A stretch of 64,000 nt of DNA, taken from the NCBI RefSeq assembly GCF_051014685.1, contig NW_027478592.1:682001-746000 (forward strand), written 5' to 3'. The notes below the pieces were generated by a model that was not told the DNA's origin, made no database searches, and saw nothing but the letters and a program-made list of their open reading frames with translations. Of this stretch, positions 9,716 to 22,600 are shown in pieces. Position 1 is the first letter of the stretch, and the number at the start of each line of letters is the position of its first letter. The translations under genes were made by a program, and so were the position numbers. The DNA is from Ptiloglossa arizonensis. Its lineage: Eukaryota; Arthropoda; Insecta; Hymenoptera; Colletidae.

Positions 9716-12700
9716 ATCCGTTCGCGAGATATGGGAGTTTGAAGCTAAGAAATGGTTGAGAAGACAACAAATTTTTCGCAATTCTGCTGCTCCAAACGCT
9801 TGACCAGAACGGGCTAGGGAAAAAATACACATACCGCTGTAATCGGGCGAGGTTCTATTTTCAGATGCAATAGGAATTTTTGGGTTAGGTCAATCCGTTC
9901 GCGAGATATGGGAGTTTGAAGCCAAGAAATGGTTGAGAAGGAAAAAATTTTTCGCAATTCTGCTGCTCCAAACGCTTAACCAGAATGGCTTAGGGAAAAA
10001 ATACACATACCGCTGTAATCGGGCGAGGTTCTATGTTCAGATGCAATAGGAATTTTTGGGTTAGGTCAATCCGTTCGCGAGATATGGGAGTTTGAAGCCA
10101 AGAAATGGTTGAGAAGGCAAAAAATTTTTCGCAATTCTGCTGCTCCAAACGCTTAACCAGAATGGCCTAGGGAAAAAATACACATGCCGTTGTAATCGGG
10201 CGAGTTTCAACTTTCAGACGCAACAGGAATTTTTGGCTTAGGTCAACCCGTTCGCGAGATATGGGAGTTTGAAGCCAAGAAATGGATGAGAAGGCAAAAA
10301 ATTTTTCGCAATTCTGCTGCTCCAAACGCTTAACCAGAATGACCTAGGGAAAAAATACACGTACCGTTGTAATCGGGCGAGTTTCTACTTTCAGATGCAA
10401 TAGGAATTTTTGGGTTGGGTCTATCCGTTCGCGAGATATGGGAGTTTGAAGCTAAGAAATGGTTGAGAAGACAACAAATTTTTCGCAATTCTGCTGCTCC
10501 AAACGCTTGACCAGAATGGGCTAGGGAAAAAATAAATATACTGTTGAAATCGGGCGAGTTTCTACTTCCAGACGCTACAGGAATTTTTGGGTTAGGTCTG
10601 TCCGTTCGCGAGATATGGGAGTTTGAAGCCAAGAAATGGTTGAGAAGGATAAAAAATTTTTCGCAATTCTGCTTCTCCAAACGCTTAACCAGAATGGCCT
10701 AGGGAAAAAAAATACATACCGCTGTAATCGGGCGAGTTTCTACTTTCAGATGCAATAGGAATTTTTGGGTTAGGTCTATCCGTTCGCGAGATATGGGGGT
10801 TTGAAGCCAAGAAATGGTTGAGAAGGAAAAAATTTTTCGCAATTCTGCTGCTCCAAACGCTTAACCAGAATGGCTTAGGGAAAAAATAGACATACCGCTG
10901 TAATCGGGCGAGGTTCTATTTTCAGATGCAATAGGAATTTTTGGGTTAGGTCAATCCGTTCGCGAGATATGGGAGTTTGAAGCCAAGAAATGGTTGAGAA
11001 GGCAAAAAATTTTTCGCAATTCTGCTGCTCCAAACGCTTAACCAGAATGGCCTAGGGAAAAAATACACATGCCGTTGTAATCGGGCGAGTTTCACCTTTC
11101 AGACGCAACAGGAATTTTTGGCTTAGGTCAACCCGTTCGCGAGATATGGGAGTTTGAAGCCAAGAAATGGATGAGAAGGCAAAAAATTTTTCGCAATTCT
11201 GCTGCTCCAAACGCTTAACCAGAATGACCTAGGGAAAAAATACACGTACCGTTGTAATCGGGCGAGTTTCTACTTTCAGATGCAATAGGAATTTTTGGGT
11301 TAGGTCTATCCGTTCGCGAGATATGGGAGTTTGAGGCCAAGAAATGGTTGAGAAGGCAAGAAATTTTTCGCAATTCTGCTGCTCCAAACGCTTGACCAGA
11401 ATGGGCTAGGGAAAAAATACACATACCGTTGTAATCGGGCGAGTTTCTACTTCCAGACGCTACAGGAATTTTTGGGTTAGGGCAATCCGTTCGCGAGATA
11501 TGGGGGTTTGAAGCCAAGAAATGGTTGAGAAGGAAAAAATTTTTCGCAATTCTGCTGCTCCAAACACTTAACCAGAATGGCCTAGGGAAAAAATACACAT
11601 ACCGCTGTAATCGGGCTAGGTTCTATTTTCAGATGCAATAGGAATTTTTGGGTTAGGTCAATCCGTTCGGGAGATATGGGAGTTTGAAGCTAAGAAATGG
11701 TTGAGAAGACAACAAATTTTTCGCACTTCTGCTGCTCCAAACGCTTAACCAGAATGGCCTAGGGAAAAAATACACATACCGTTGTAATCGGGCGAGTTTC
11801 TACTTTCAGATGCAATAGGAATTTTTGGGTTAGGTCAATCCGTTCGTGAGATATGGGAGTTTGTAGCCAAGGCATGGTTGAGAAGGCAAAAAATTTTTCG
11901 CAATTCTGCTGCTCCAAACGCTTGACCAGAACGGGCTAGGGAAAAAATACACATACCGTTGTAATCGGGCGAGTTTCTACTTTCAGACGCAACAGGTATA
12001 TTTGGGTTAGGTCAATCCGTTCGCGAGATATGGGAGTTTGAAGCCAAGAAATGGTTGAGAAGGAAAAAATTTTTCGCAATTCTGCTGCTCCAAACGCTTA
12101 ACCAGAATGGCCTAGGGAAAAAATACACATACCGTTGTAATCGGGCGAGTTTCTACTTTCAGATGCAATAGGAATTTTTGGGTTGGGTCAATCCTTTCGC
12201 GAGATATGGGAGTTTGAAGCTAAGAAATGGTTGAGAAGACAACAAATTTTTCGCAATTCTGCTGCTCCAAACGCTAGACCAGAACGGGCTAGGGAAAAAA
12301 TACACATACCGTTGTAATCGGGCGAGTTTCTACTTTCAGACGCAACAGGTATTTTTGGGTTAGGTCAATCCGTTCGCGAGATATGGGAGTTTGAAGCCAA
12401 GAAATGGTTGAGAAGGCAAAAAATTATTCGCATTTCTGCTGCTCCAAACGCTTAACCAGAATGGCCTAGGGAAAAAATACACATACCGTTGTAATCGGGC
12501 GAGTTTCTACTTTCAGATGCAATAGGAGTTTTGGGGTTAGGTCAATCCGTTCGCGAGATATGGGAGTTTGAAGCTAAGAAATGGTTGAGAAGACAACAAA
12601 TTTTTCGCAATTCTGCTGCTCCAAACGCTTGACCAGAACGGGCTAGGGAAGAAATACACATACCGTTGTAATCGGGCGAGTTTCTACTTTCAGACGCAAC

Positions 12701-14300
12701 AGGTATTTTTGGGTTAGGTCAATCCGTTCGCGAGATATGGGAGTTTGAAGCAAAGAAATGGTTGAGAAGGCAAAAAATTATTCGCATTTCTGCTGCTCCA
12801 AACGCTTAACCAGAATGGCCTAGGGAAAAAATACACATACCGTTGTAATCGGGCGAGTTTCTACTTTCAGATGCAATAGGAATTTTTGGGTTAGGTCAAT
12901 CCGTTCGTGAGATATGGGAGTTTGAAGCCAAGGCATGGTTGAGAAGGCAAAAAATTTTTCGCAATTCTGCTGCTCCAAACGCTTAACCAGAATGGCCTAG
13001 GGAAAAAATAAACATACCGTTGTAATCGGGCGAGTTCCTACTTTCAGATGCAATAGGAATTTTTCGGTTAGGTCAATCCGTTCGCGAGATATGGGAGTTT
13101 GAAGCCAAGAAATGGATGAGAAGGCAAAAAATTTTTCGCAATTCTGCTGCTCCAAACGCTTAACCAGAATGGCCTAGGGAAAAAATACACTTACCGTTGT
13201 AATCGGGCGAGTTTCTACGTCCAGACGCTACAGGAATTTTTGGGTTAGGTCAATCCGTTCGCGAGATATGGGAGTTTGAAGCCAAGAAATGGTTGAGAAG
13301 GCAACAAATTTTTCGCAGTTCTGCTGCTCCAAACGCTTAACCAGAATGGCCTAGGGAAAAAATACACATACCGCTGTAATTCGGCGAGGTTCGACTTTCA
13401 GATGCAATAGGAATTTTTGGGTTAGGTCAATCCGTTCGCGAGATATGCGAGTTTGAAGCCAAGAAATGGTTGAGAAGGCAAAAAATTTTTCGCAATTCTG
13501 CTGCTCCAAACGCTTAACCAGAATGGCCTAGGGAAAAAATAAACATACCGTTGTAATCGGGCGAGTTCCTACTTTCAGATGCAATAGGAATTTTTGGGTT
13601 AGGTCAATCCGTTCGCGAGATATGGGAGTTTGAAGCTAAGAAATGGTTGAGAAGGCAAGACATTTTTCGCAATTCTGCTGCTCCAAACGCTTGACCAGAA
13701 TGGGCTAGGGAAAAAATACACATACCGTTGTAATCGGGCGAGTTTCTACTTCCAGACGCTACAGGAATTTTTGGGTTAGGTCTATCCGTTCGAGAGATAT
13801 GGGAGTTTGAAGCCAAGAAATGGTTGAGAAGGCAAAAAATTTTTCGGAATTCTGCTGCTCCAAACGCTTAACCAGAATGGCCTAGAGAAAAAATACACAT
13901 ACCGTTGTAATCGGGCGAGTTTCTACTTTCAGATGCAATAGGAATTTTTGGGTTAGGTCAATCCGTTCGTGAGATATGGGAGTTTGAAGCCAAGGCATGG
14001 TTGAGAAGGCAAAAAATTTTTCGCAATTCTGCTGCTCCAAACGCTTAACCAGAATGGCCTAGAGAAAAAATGAACATACCGTTGTAATCGGGCGAGTTTC
14101 TACTTTCAGATGCAATAGTAATTTTTGGGTTAGGTGAATCCGTTCGCGAGATATGGGAGTTTGAAGCCAAGGCATGGTTGAGAAGGCAAAAAATTTTTCG
14201 CAATTCTGCTGCTCCAAACGCTTAACCAGAATGGCCTAGGGAAAAAATAAACATACCGTTGTAATCGGGCGAGTTTCTACTTTCAGATGCAATAGGAATT
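9715..14300 (+). repeat. Left-domain mosaic segment
   Basis: This segment is monomers only. From about 9.8 to 11.7 kb monomers with 'ccgctgtaatcgggcgaggttctat', 'ggcttaggg' and 'cacatgccg' predominate. They include the first monomer with an extra base ('ggataaaaaattttt', 10647) and the following A8 monomer ('gggaaaaaaaatacatacc'). From about 12.5 to 13.5 kb the order of monomers repeats that of about 4.7-5.7 kb (offset 7785 bp; 'gaagaaatac' 12648/4863, 'cgtccagacg' 13218/5433). From about 13.7 kb the order follows about 2.9-3.9 kb (offset 10,794 bp; 'tagtaa' 14116/3322). Both offsets are 3 bp short of whole monomer multiples, so the lost bases lie between the partner segments. Confidence 0.8.
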
Positions 14301-17300
14301 TTTGGGTTGGATCAATCCTTTCGCGAGATATGGGAGTTTGAAGCTAAGAAATGTTTGAGAAGACAACAAATTTTTCGCACTTCTGCTGCTCTAAACGCTT
14401 AACCAGAACGGCCTAGGGAAAAAATACACATACCGCTGTAATCGGGCGAGTTTCTACTTTCAGATGCAATCGGAATTTTTGGGTTATGTCAATCGGTTCG
14501 CGAGATATGGGAGTTTGAAGCTAAGAAATGGTAGAGAAGGCAACAAATTTTTCGCAATTCTGCTGCCCCAAACGCTTAACCAGAATGGCCTAGGGACAAA
14601 ATACACATACCGTTGTAATCGGGCGAGTTTCTACTTTCAGATGCAATAGGAGTTTTGGGGTTAGGTCAATCCGTTCGCGAGATATGGGAGTTTGAAGCTA
14701 AGAAATGGTTGAGAAGACAACAAATTTTTCGCAATTCTGCTGCTCCAAACGCTTGACCAGAACGGGCTAGGGAAAAAATACACATACCGTTGTAATCGGG
14801 CGAGTTTCTACTTTCAGACGCAACAGGTATTTTTGGGTTAGGTCAATCCGTTCGCGAGATATGGGAGTTTGAAGCAAAGAAATGGTTGAGAAGGCAAAAA
14901 ATTATTCGCATTTCTGCTGCTCCAAACGCTTAACCAGAATGGCCTAGGGAAAAAATACACATACCGTTGTAATCGGGCGAGTTTCTACTTTCAGATGCAA
15001 TAGGAATTTTTGGGTTAGGTCAATCCGTTCGTGAGATATGGGAGTTTGAAGCCAAGGCATGGTTGAGAAGGCAAAAAATTTTTCGCAATTCTGCTGCTCC
15101 AAACGCTTAACCAGAATGGCCTAGGGAAAAAATAAACATACCGTTGTAATCGGGCGAGTTCCTACTTTCAGATGCAATAGGAATTTTTGGGTTAGGTCAA
15201 TCCTTTCGCGAGATATGGGAGTTTGAAGCTAAGAAATGGTTGAGAAGGCAAGACATTTTTCGCAATTCTGCTGCTCCAAACGCTTGACCAGAATGGGCTA
15301 GGGAAAAAATACACATACCGTTGTAATCGGGCGAGTTTCTACTTCCAGACGCTACAGGAATTTTTGGGTTAGGTCTATCCGTTCGAGAGATATGGGAGTT
15401 TGAAGCCAAGAAATGGATGAGAAGACAACAAATTTTTCGCAATTCTGCTGCTCCAAACGCTTAACCAGAATGACCTAGGGAAAAAATACACGTACCGTTG
15501 TAATCGGGCGAGTTTCTACTTTCAGATGCAATAGGAATTTCTTGGTTAGGTCAATCCGTTCGCGAGATATGGGAGTTTGAAGCTAAGAAATGGTTGAGAA
15601 GACAACAAATTTTTCGCAATTCTGCTGCTCCAAACGCTTGACCAGAACGGGCTAGGGAAAAAATACACATACCGTTGTAACCGGGCGAGTTTCTACTTCC
15701 AGACGCTACAGGAATTTTTGGGTTAGGTCTGTCCGTTCGCGAGATATGGGAGTTTGAAGCCAAGAAATGGTTGAGAAGGATAAAAAATTTTTCGCAATTC
15801 TGCTTCTCCAAACGCTTAACCAGAATGGCCTAGGGAAAAAAAATACATACCGCTGTAATCGGGCGAGTTTCTACTTTCAGATGCAATAGGAATTTTTGGG
15901 TTAGGTCTATCCGTTCGCGAGATATGGGGGTTTGAATCCAAGAAATGGTTGAGAAGGAAAAAATTTTTCGCAATTCTGCTGCTCCAAACGCTTGACCAGA
16001 ACGGGCTAGGGAAAAAATACACATACCGCTGTAATCGGGCGAGGTTCTATTTTCAGATGCAATAGGAATTTTTGGGTTAGGTCAATCCGTTCGCGAGATA
16101 TGGGAGTTTGAAGCCAAGAAATGGTTGAGAAGGAAAAAATTTTTCGCAATTCTGCTGCTCCAAACGCTTAACCAAAATGGCTTAGGGAAAAAATACACAT
16201 ACCGCTGTAATCGGGCGAGGTTCTATTTTCAGATGCAATAGGAATTTTTGGGTTAGGTCAATCCGTTCGCGAGATATGGGAGTTTGAAGCCAAGAAATGG
16301 TTGAGAAGGCAAAAAATTTTTCGCAATTCTGCTGCTCCAAACGCTTAACCAGAATGACCTAGGGAAAAAATACACGTACCGTTGTAATCGGGCGAGTTTC
16401 TACTTTCAGATGCAATAGGAATTTTTGGGTTGGGTCTATCCGTTCGCGAGATATGGGAGTTTGAAGCTAAGAAATGGTTTTGAAGACAACAAATTTTTCG
16501 CAATTCTGCTGCTCCAAACGCTTGACCAGAATGGGCTAGGGAAAAAATAAATATACTGTTGAAATCGGGCGAGTTTCTACTTCCAGACGCTACAGGAATT
16601 TTTGGGTTAGGTCTGTCCGTTCGCGAGATATGGGAGTTTGAAGCCAAGAAATGGTTGAGAAGGATAAAAAATTTTTCGCAATTCTGCTTCTCCAAACGCT
16701 TAACCAGAATGGCCTAGGGAAAAAAAATACATACCGCTGTAATCGGGCGAGTTTCTACTTTCAGATGCAATAGGAATTTTTGGGTTAGGTCTATCCGTTC
16801 GCGAGATATGGGGGTTTGAATCCAAGAAATGGTTGAGAAGGAAAAAATTTTTCGCAATTCTGCTGCTCCAAACGCTTAACCAGAATGGCTTAGGGAAAAA
16901 ATAGACATACCGCTGTAATCGGGCGAGGTTCTATTTTCAGATGCAATAGGAATTTTTGGGTTAGGTCAATCCGTTCGCGAGATATGGGAGTTTGAAGCCA
17001 AGAAATGGTTGAGAAGGCAAAAAATTTTTCGCAATTCTGCTGCTCCAAACGCTTAACCAGAATGGCCTAGGGAAAAAATACACATGCCGTTGTAATCGGG
17101 CGAGTTTCACCTTTCAGACGCAACAGGAATTTTTGGCTTAGGTCAACCCGTTCGCGAGATATGGGAGTTTGAAGCCAAGAAATGGATGAGAAGGCAAAAA
17201 ATTTTTCGCAATTCTGCTGCTCCAAACGCTTAACCAGAATGACCTAGGGAAAAAATACACGTACCGTTGTAATCGGGCGAGTTTCTACTTTCAGATGCAA

Positions 17301-18010
17301 TAGGAATTTTTGGGTTAGGTCTATCCGTTCGCGAGATATGGGAGTTTGAGGCCAAGAAATGGTTGAGAAGGCAAGAAATTTTTCGCAATTCTGCTGCTCC
17401 AAACGCTTGACCAGAATGGGCTAGGGAAAAAATACACATACCGTTGTAATCGGGCGAGTTTCTACTTCCAGACGCTACAGGAATTTTTGGGTTAGGGCAA
17501 TCCGTTCGCGAGATATGGGGGTTTGAAGCCAAGAAATGGTTGAGAAGGAAAAAATTTTTCGCAATTCTGCTGCTCCAAACGCTTAACCAGAATGGCCTAG
17601 GGAAAAAATACACATACCGCTGTAATCGGGCTAGGTTCTATTTTCAGATGCAATAGGAATTTTTGGGTTAGGTCAATCCGTTCGGGAGATATGGGAGTTT
17701 GAAGCCAAGAAATGGTTGAGAAGACAACAAATTTTTCGCACTTCTGCTGCTCCAAACGCTTAACCAGAATGGCCTAGGGAAAAAATACACATACCGTTGT
17801 AATCGGGCGAGTTTCTACTTTCAGATGCAATAGGAATTTTTGGGTTAGGTCAATCCGTTCGTGAGATATGGGAGTTTGTAGCCAAGGCATGGTTGAGAAG
17901 GCAAAAAATTTTTCGCAATTCTGCTGCTCCAAACGCTTGACCAGAACGGGCTAGGGAAAAAATACACATACCGTTGTAATCGGGCGAGTTTCTACTTTCA
18001 GACGCAACAG
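14300..18010 (+). repeat. Copy of about 8.1-12.0 kb (about 35 monomers, one deleted)
   Basis: Offsets to the upstream copy are 6192 bp from 8.3 to about 10.14 kb (8290/14482, 9345/15537, 9984/16176) and 6015 bp from 10.33 to 12.0 kb (10647/16662, 10330/16345, 11215/17230). The 177-bp drop shows that one monomer, the 'cacatgccg' copy at about 10.15-10.32 kb, is missing here. Around 15.7-15.96 kb the order also departs from its partner: a 'ggataaaaaa' monomer (15778) has been inserted or converted in. Small private changes include 'ggttttgaagacaac' near 16.48 kb and 'accaaaatgg' near 16.17 kb. No gene content. Confidence 0.8.
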
Positions 18011-19270
18011 GTATATTTGGGTTAGGTCAATCCGTTCGCGAGATATGGGAGTTTGAAGCCAAGAAATGGTTGAGAAGGCAAAAAATTATTCGCATTTCTG
18101 CTGCTCCAAACGCTTAACCAGAATGGCCTAGGGAAAAAATACACATACCGTTGTAATCGGGCGAGTTTCTGCTTTCAGATGCAATAGGAATTTTTGGGTT
18201 AGGTCAATCCGTTCGTGAGATATGGGAGTTTGAAGCCAAGGCATGGTTGAGAAGGCAAAAAATTTTTCGCAATTCTGCTGCTCCAAACGCTTAACCAGAA
18301 TGGCCTAGGGAAAAAATACACATACCGTTGTAATCGGGCGAGTTTCTACTTTCAGATGCAATAGGAATTTTTGGGTTAGGTCAATCCGTTCGTCAGATAT
18401 GGGAGTTTGTAGCCAAGGCATGGTTGAGAAGGCAAAAAATTTTTCGCAATTCTGCTGCTCCAAACGCTTAACCAGAATGGCCTAGGGAAGAAATAAACAT
18501 ACCGTTGTAATCGGGCGAGTTTCTACTTTCAGATGCAATAGGAATTTTTGGGTTAGGTCAATCCGTTCGCGAGATATGGGAGTTTGAAAATAAGAAATGG
18601 TTGAGAAGGCAAGACATTTTTCGCAATTCTGCTGCTCCAAACGCTTGACCAGAATGGGCTAGGGAAAAAATACACATACCGTTGTAATCGGGCGAGTTTC
18701 TACTTTCAGACGCAACAGGTATATTTGGGTTAGGGCAATCCGTTCGCGAGATATGGGGGTTTGAAGCCAAGAAATGGTTGAGAAGGAAAAAATTTTTCGC
18801 AATTCTGCTGCTCCAAACGCTTAACCAGAATGGCCTAGGGAAAAAATACACATACCGCTGTAATCGGGCTAGGTTCTATTTTCAGATGCAATAGGAATTT
18901 TTGGGTTAGGTCAATCCGTTCGGGAGATATGGGAGTTTGAAGCCAAGAAATGGTTGAGAAGACAACAAATTTTTCGCACTTCTGCTGCTCCAAACGCTTA
19001 ACCAGAATGGCCTAGGGAAAAAATACACATACCGTTGTAATCGGGCGAGTTTCTACTTTCAGATGCAATAGGAATTTTTGGGTTAGGTCAATCCGTTCGT
19101 GAGATATGGGAGTTTGTAGCCAAGGCATGGTTGAGAAGGCAAAAAATTTTTCGCAATTCTGCTGCTCCAAACGCTTGACCAGAACGGGCTAGGGAAAAAA
19201 TACACATACCGTTGTAATCGGGCGAGTTTCTACTTTCAGACGCAACAGGTATATTTGGGTTAGGTCAATC
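17620..19270 (+). repeat. 7-monomer tandem step (offset about 1238 bp)
   Basis: The rare string 'tcgggctaggttctatttt' recurs at about 17.63 and 18.87 kb, 1238 bp apart (7 x 177 minus 1). It is followed in both places by 'cgttcgggagatatggg', an 'agacaac...cacttctg' monomer, a 'gtttgtagccaaggcatgg' monomer and a 'caggtatattt' monomer. A third copy of this run is at about 11.61-12.0 kb. The 'gtttgtagcc' monomer type is concentrated between 17.8 and 20 kb, with isolated copies at 178 and 11.87 kb. Confidence 0.75.
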
Positions 19271-21500
19271 CGTTCGCGAGATATGGGAGTTTGAAGCCAA
19301 GAAATGGTTGAGAAGGCAAAAAATTATTCGCATTTCTGCTGCTCCAAACGCTTAACCAGAATGGCCTAGGGAAAAAATACACATACCGTTGTAATCGGGC
19401 GAGTTTCTACTTTCAGATGCAATAGGAATTTTTGGGTTAGGTCAATCCGTTCGTGAGATATGGGAGTTTGTAGCCAAGGCATGGTTGAGAAGGCAAAAAA
19501 TTTTTCGCAATTCTGCTGCTCCAAACGCTTAACCAGAATGGCCTAGGGAAAAAATAAACATACCGTTGTAATCGGGCGAGTTTCTACTTTCAGATGCAAT
19601 AGGAATTTTTGGGTTAGGTCAATCCGTTCGTGAGATATGGGAGTTTGTAGCCAAGGCATGGTTGAGAAGGCAAAAAATTTTTCGCAATTCTGCTGCTCCA
19701 AACGCTTAACCAGAATGGCCTAGGGAAAAAATACACATACCGTTGTAATCGGGCGAGTTTCTACTTTCAGATGCAATAGGAATTTTTGGGTTAGGTCAAT
19801 CCGTTCGTGAGATATGGGAGTTTGTAGCCAAGGCATGGTTGAGAAGGCAAAAAATTTTTCGCAATTCTGCTGCTCCAAACGCTTAACCAGAATGGCCTAG
19901 GGAAAAAATAAACATACCGTTGTAATCGGGCGAGTTTCTACTTTCAGATGCAATAGGAATTTTTGGGTTAGGTCAATCCGTTCGCGAGATATGGGAGTTT
20001 GAAGCTAAGAAATGGTTGAGAAGGCAAGACATTTTTCGCAATTCTGCTGCTCCAAACGCTTGACCAGAATGGGCTAGGGAAAAAATACACATACCGTTGT
20101 AATCGGGCGAGTTTCTACTTCCAGACGCTACAGGCATTTTTGGGTTAGGTCTATCCGTTCGCGAGATATGGGGGTTTGAAGCCAAGAAATGGTTGAGAAG
20201 GAAAAAATTTTTCGCAATTCTGCTGCTCCAAACGCTTAACCAGAATGGCCTAGGGAAAAAATACACATACCGTTGTAATCGGGCGAGTTTCTACTTTCAG
20301 ATGCAATAGGAATTTTTGGGTTGGGTCAATCCTTTCGCGAGATATGGGAGTTTGAAGCTAAGAAATGGTTGAGAAGACAACAAATTTTTCGCAATTCTGC
20401 TGCTCCAAACGCTTGACCAGAACGGGCTAGGGAAAAAATACACATACCGTTGTAATCGGGCGAGTTTCTACTTTCAGACGCAACAGGTATATTTGGGTTA
20501 GGTCAATCCGTTCGCGAGATATGGGAGTTTGAAGCCAAGAAATGGTTGAGAAGGCAAAAAATTATTCGCATTTCTGCTGCTCCAAACGCTTAACCAGAAT
20601 GGCCTAGGGAAAAAATACACATACCGTTGTAATCGGGCGAGTTTCTGCTTTCAGATGCAATAGGAATTTTTGGGTTAGGTCAATCCGTTCGTGAGATATG
20701 GGAGTTTGAAGCCAAGGCATGGTTGAGAAGGCAAAAAATTTTTCGCAATTCTGCTGCTCCAAACGCTTAACCGGAATGGCCTAGAGAAAAAATAAACATA
20801 CCGTTGTAATCGGGCGAGTTTCTACTTTCAGATGCAATAGGAATTTTTGGGTTAGGTCAATCCGTTCGTGAGATATGGGAGTTTGAAGCCAAGGCATGGT
20901 TGAGAAGGCAACAAATTTTTCGCAATTCTGCTGCTCCAAACGCTTAACCAGAATGGCCTAGGGAAAAAATACACATACCGTTGTAATCGGGCGAGTTCCT
21001 ACTTTCAGATGCAATAGGAATTTTTGGGTTAGGTCAATCCGTTCGCGAGATATGGGAGTTTGAAGCTAAGAAATGGTTGAGAAGGCAAGACATTTTTCGC
21101 AATTCTGCTGCTCCAAGCGCTTGACCAGAATGGGCTAGGGAAAAAATACACATACCGTTGTAATCGGGCGAGTTTCTACTTCCAGACGCTACAGGAATTT
21201 TTGGGTTAGGTCTATCCGTTCGAGAGATATGGGAGTTTGAAGCCAAGAAATGGTTGAGAAGGCAAAAAATTTTTCGCAATTCTGCTGCTCCAAACGCTTA
21301 ACCAGAATGGCCTAGGGAAAAAATACACATACCGTTGTAATCGGGCGAGTTTCTACTTTCAGATGCAATAGGAATTTTTGGGTTAGGTCAATCCGTTCGT
21401 GAGATATGGGAGTTTGAAGCCAAGGCATGGTTGAGAAGGCAACAAATTTTTCGCAATTCTGCTGCTCCAAACGCTTAACCAGAATGGCCTAGGGACAAAA
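19270..21500 (+). repeat. Left-domain satellite segment, no higher-order unit resolved
   Basis: This segment is monomers only. It opens with alternating 'gtttgtagccaaggcatgg' monomers, with 'aaacatacc' and 'cacatacc' in turn, spaced 354 bp apart in places. It then contains the partner of the 120-740 block and the near-consensus type monomer. Minor private variants include 'accggaatggcctagag' near 20.77 kb and 'ctccaagcgcttg' near 21.11 kb. I could not assign a clean HOR period inside it by eye. Confidence 0.75.
21233..21409 (+). repeat. Representative near-consensus monomer
   Basis: This copy differs from my by-eye consensus only at monomer position 168-169, where 'cgcgag' reads 'cgtgag', so it can serve as a type monomer. 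It shows all landmarks: the A6T5 tract, the CCTAGG palindrome followed by an A6 tract, the 'accgttgtaatcggg' motif, and the terminal 'ttcg....atatggg' box that finishes on the first base of the next monomer. It encodes nothing recognisable. Common alternative states elsewhere are: 'gctaag' for 'gccaag' near position 11; 'aaggcatgg' for 'aagaaatgg' near 14; 'gacaacaaat' for 'ggcaaaaaat' near 30; 'cttgacc' for 'cttaacc' near 65; 'gggctag', 'gacctag' or 'gccctag' for 'ggcctag' near 77; 'ccgctg' for 'ccgttg' near 101; and 'acgcaacagg' or 'acgctacagg' for 'atgcaatagg' near 131. Confidence 0.9.
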
Positions 21501-22600
21501 TACACATACCGTTGTAATCGGGCGAGTTTCTACTTTCAGATGCAATAGGAGTTTTGGGGTTAGGTCAATCCGTTCGCGAGATATGGGAGTTTGAAGCTAA
21601 GAAATGGTTGAGAAGACAACAAATTTTTCGCAATTCTGCTGCTCCAAACGCTTGACCAGAACGGGCTAGGGAAAAAATACACATACCGTTGTAATCGGGC
21701 GAGTTTCTACTTTCAGACGCAACAGGTATTTTTGGGTTAGGTCAATCCGTTCGCGAGATATGGGTGTTTGAAGCAAAGAAATGGTTGAGAAGGCAAAAAA
21801 TTATTCGCATTTCTGCTGCTCCAAACGCTTAACCAGAATGGCCTAGGGAAAAAATACACATACCGTTGTAATCGGGCGAGTTTCTACTTTCAGATGCAAT
21901 AGGAATTTTTGGGTTAGGACAATCCGTTCGTGAGATATGGGAGTTTGAAGCCAAGGCATGGTTGAGAAGGCAAAAAATTTTTAGCAATTCTGCTGCTCCA
22001 AACGCTTAACCAGAATGGCCTAGGGAAAAAATAAACATACCGTTGTAATCGGGCGAGTTTCTACTTTCAGATGCAATAGGAGTTTTGGGGTTAGGTCAAT
22101 CCGTTCGCGAGATATGGGACTTTGAAGCTAAGAAATGGTTGAGAAGACAACAAATTTTTCGCAATTCTGCTGCTCCAAACGCTTGACCAGAACGGGCTAG
22201 GGAAAAAATACACATACCGTTGTAATCGGGCGAGTTTCTACTTTCAGACGCAACAGGTATTTTTGGGTTAGGTCAATCCGTTCGCGAGATATGGGAGTTT
22301 GAAGCAAAGAAATGGTTGAGAAGGCAAAAAATTATTCGCATTTCTGCTGCTCCAAACGCTTAACCAGAATGGCCTAGGGAAAAAATACACATACCGTTGT
22401 AATCGGGCGAGTTTCTACTTTCAGATGCAATAGGAATTTTTGGGTTAGGTCAATCCGTTCGCGAGATATGGGAGTTTGAAGCCAAGAAATGGATGAGAAG
22501 ACAACAAATTTTTCGCAATTCTGCTGCTCCAAACGCTTAACCAGAATGACCTAGGGAAAAAATACACGTACCGTTGTAATCGGGCGAGTTTCTACTTTCA
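21500..22600 (+). repeat. 3-monomer tandem duplication (offset 531 bp)
   Basis: A run of three monomers is doubled: one with 'ggagttttggggttagg' (21548/22079), one with 'cttgaccagaacgggctag' and 'acgcaacaggta', and one with 'aagcaaag' (21771/22302) leading to 'ttattcgcatt'. The step is exactly 531 bp (3 x 177). Copies differ at few sites, such as 'gggtgtttg' against 'gggagtttg' and 'gggagtttg' against 'gggactttg'. It is one of the smallest multi-monomer steps seen. Confidence 0.8.

Noticed and set aside
10330..11598. Minus-strand reading frames of 116-127 codons repeating a 59-residue pattern (RPFWLSVWSS, ISRTDRPNPK)
   Set aside because: They are translations of tandem monomers. Equivalent frames open in all three minus-strand registers in different copies. 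Several begin only at GTG or TTG, and stops appear wherever the common monomer variants occur. No signal peptide, domain or codon bias supports coding.
14464..14649. Only plus-strand frame of note (61 codons)
   Set aside because: It is opened by a private 'caatcgg' for 'caatagg' change that removes a TAG. The neighbouring copies all carry the stop, and the content is ordinary satellite.
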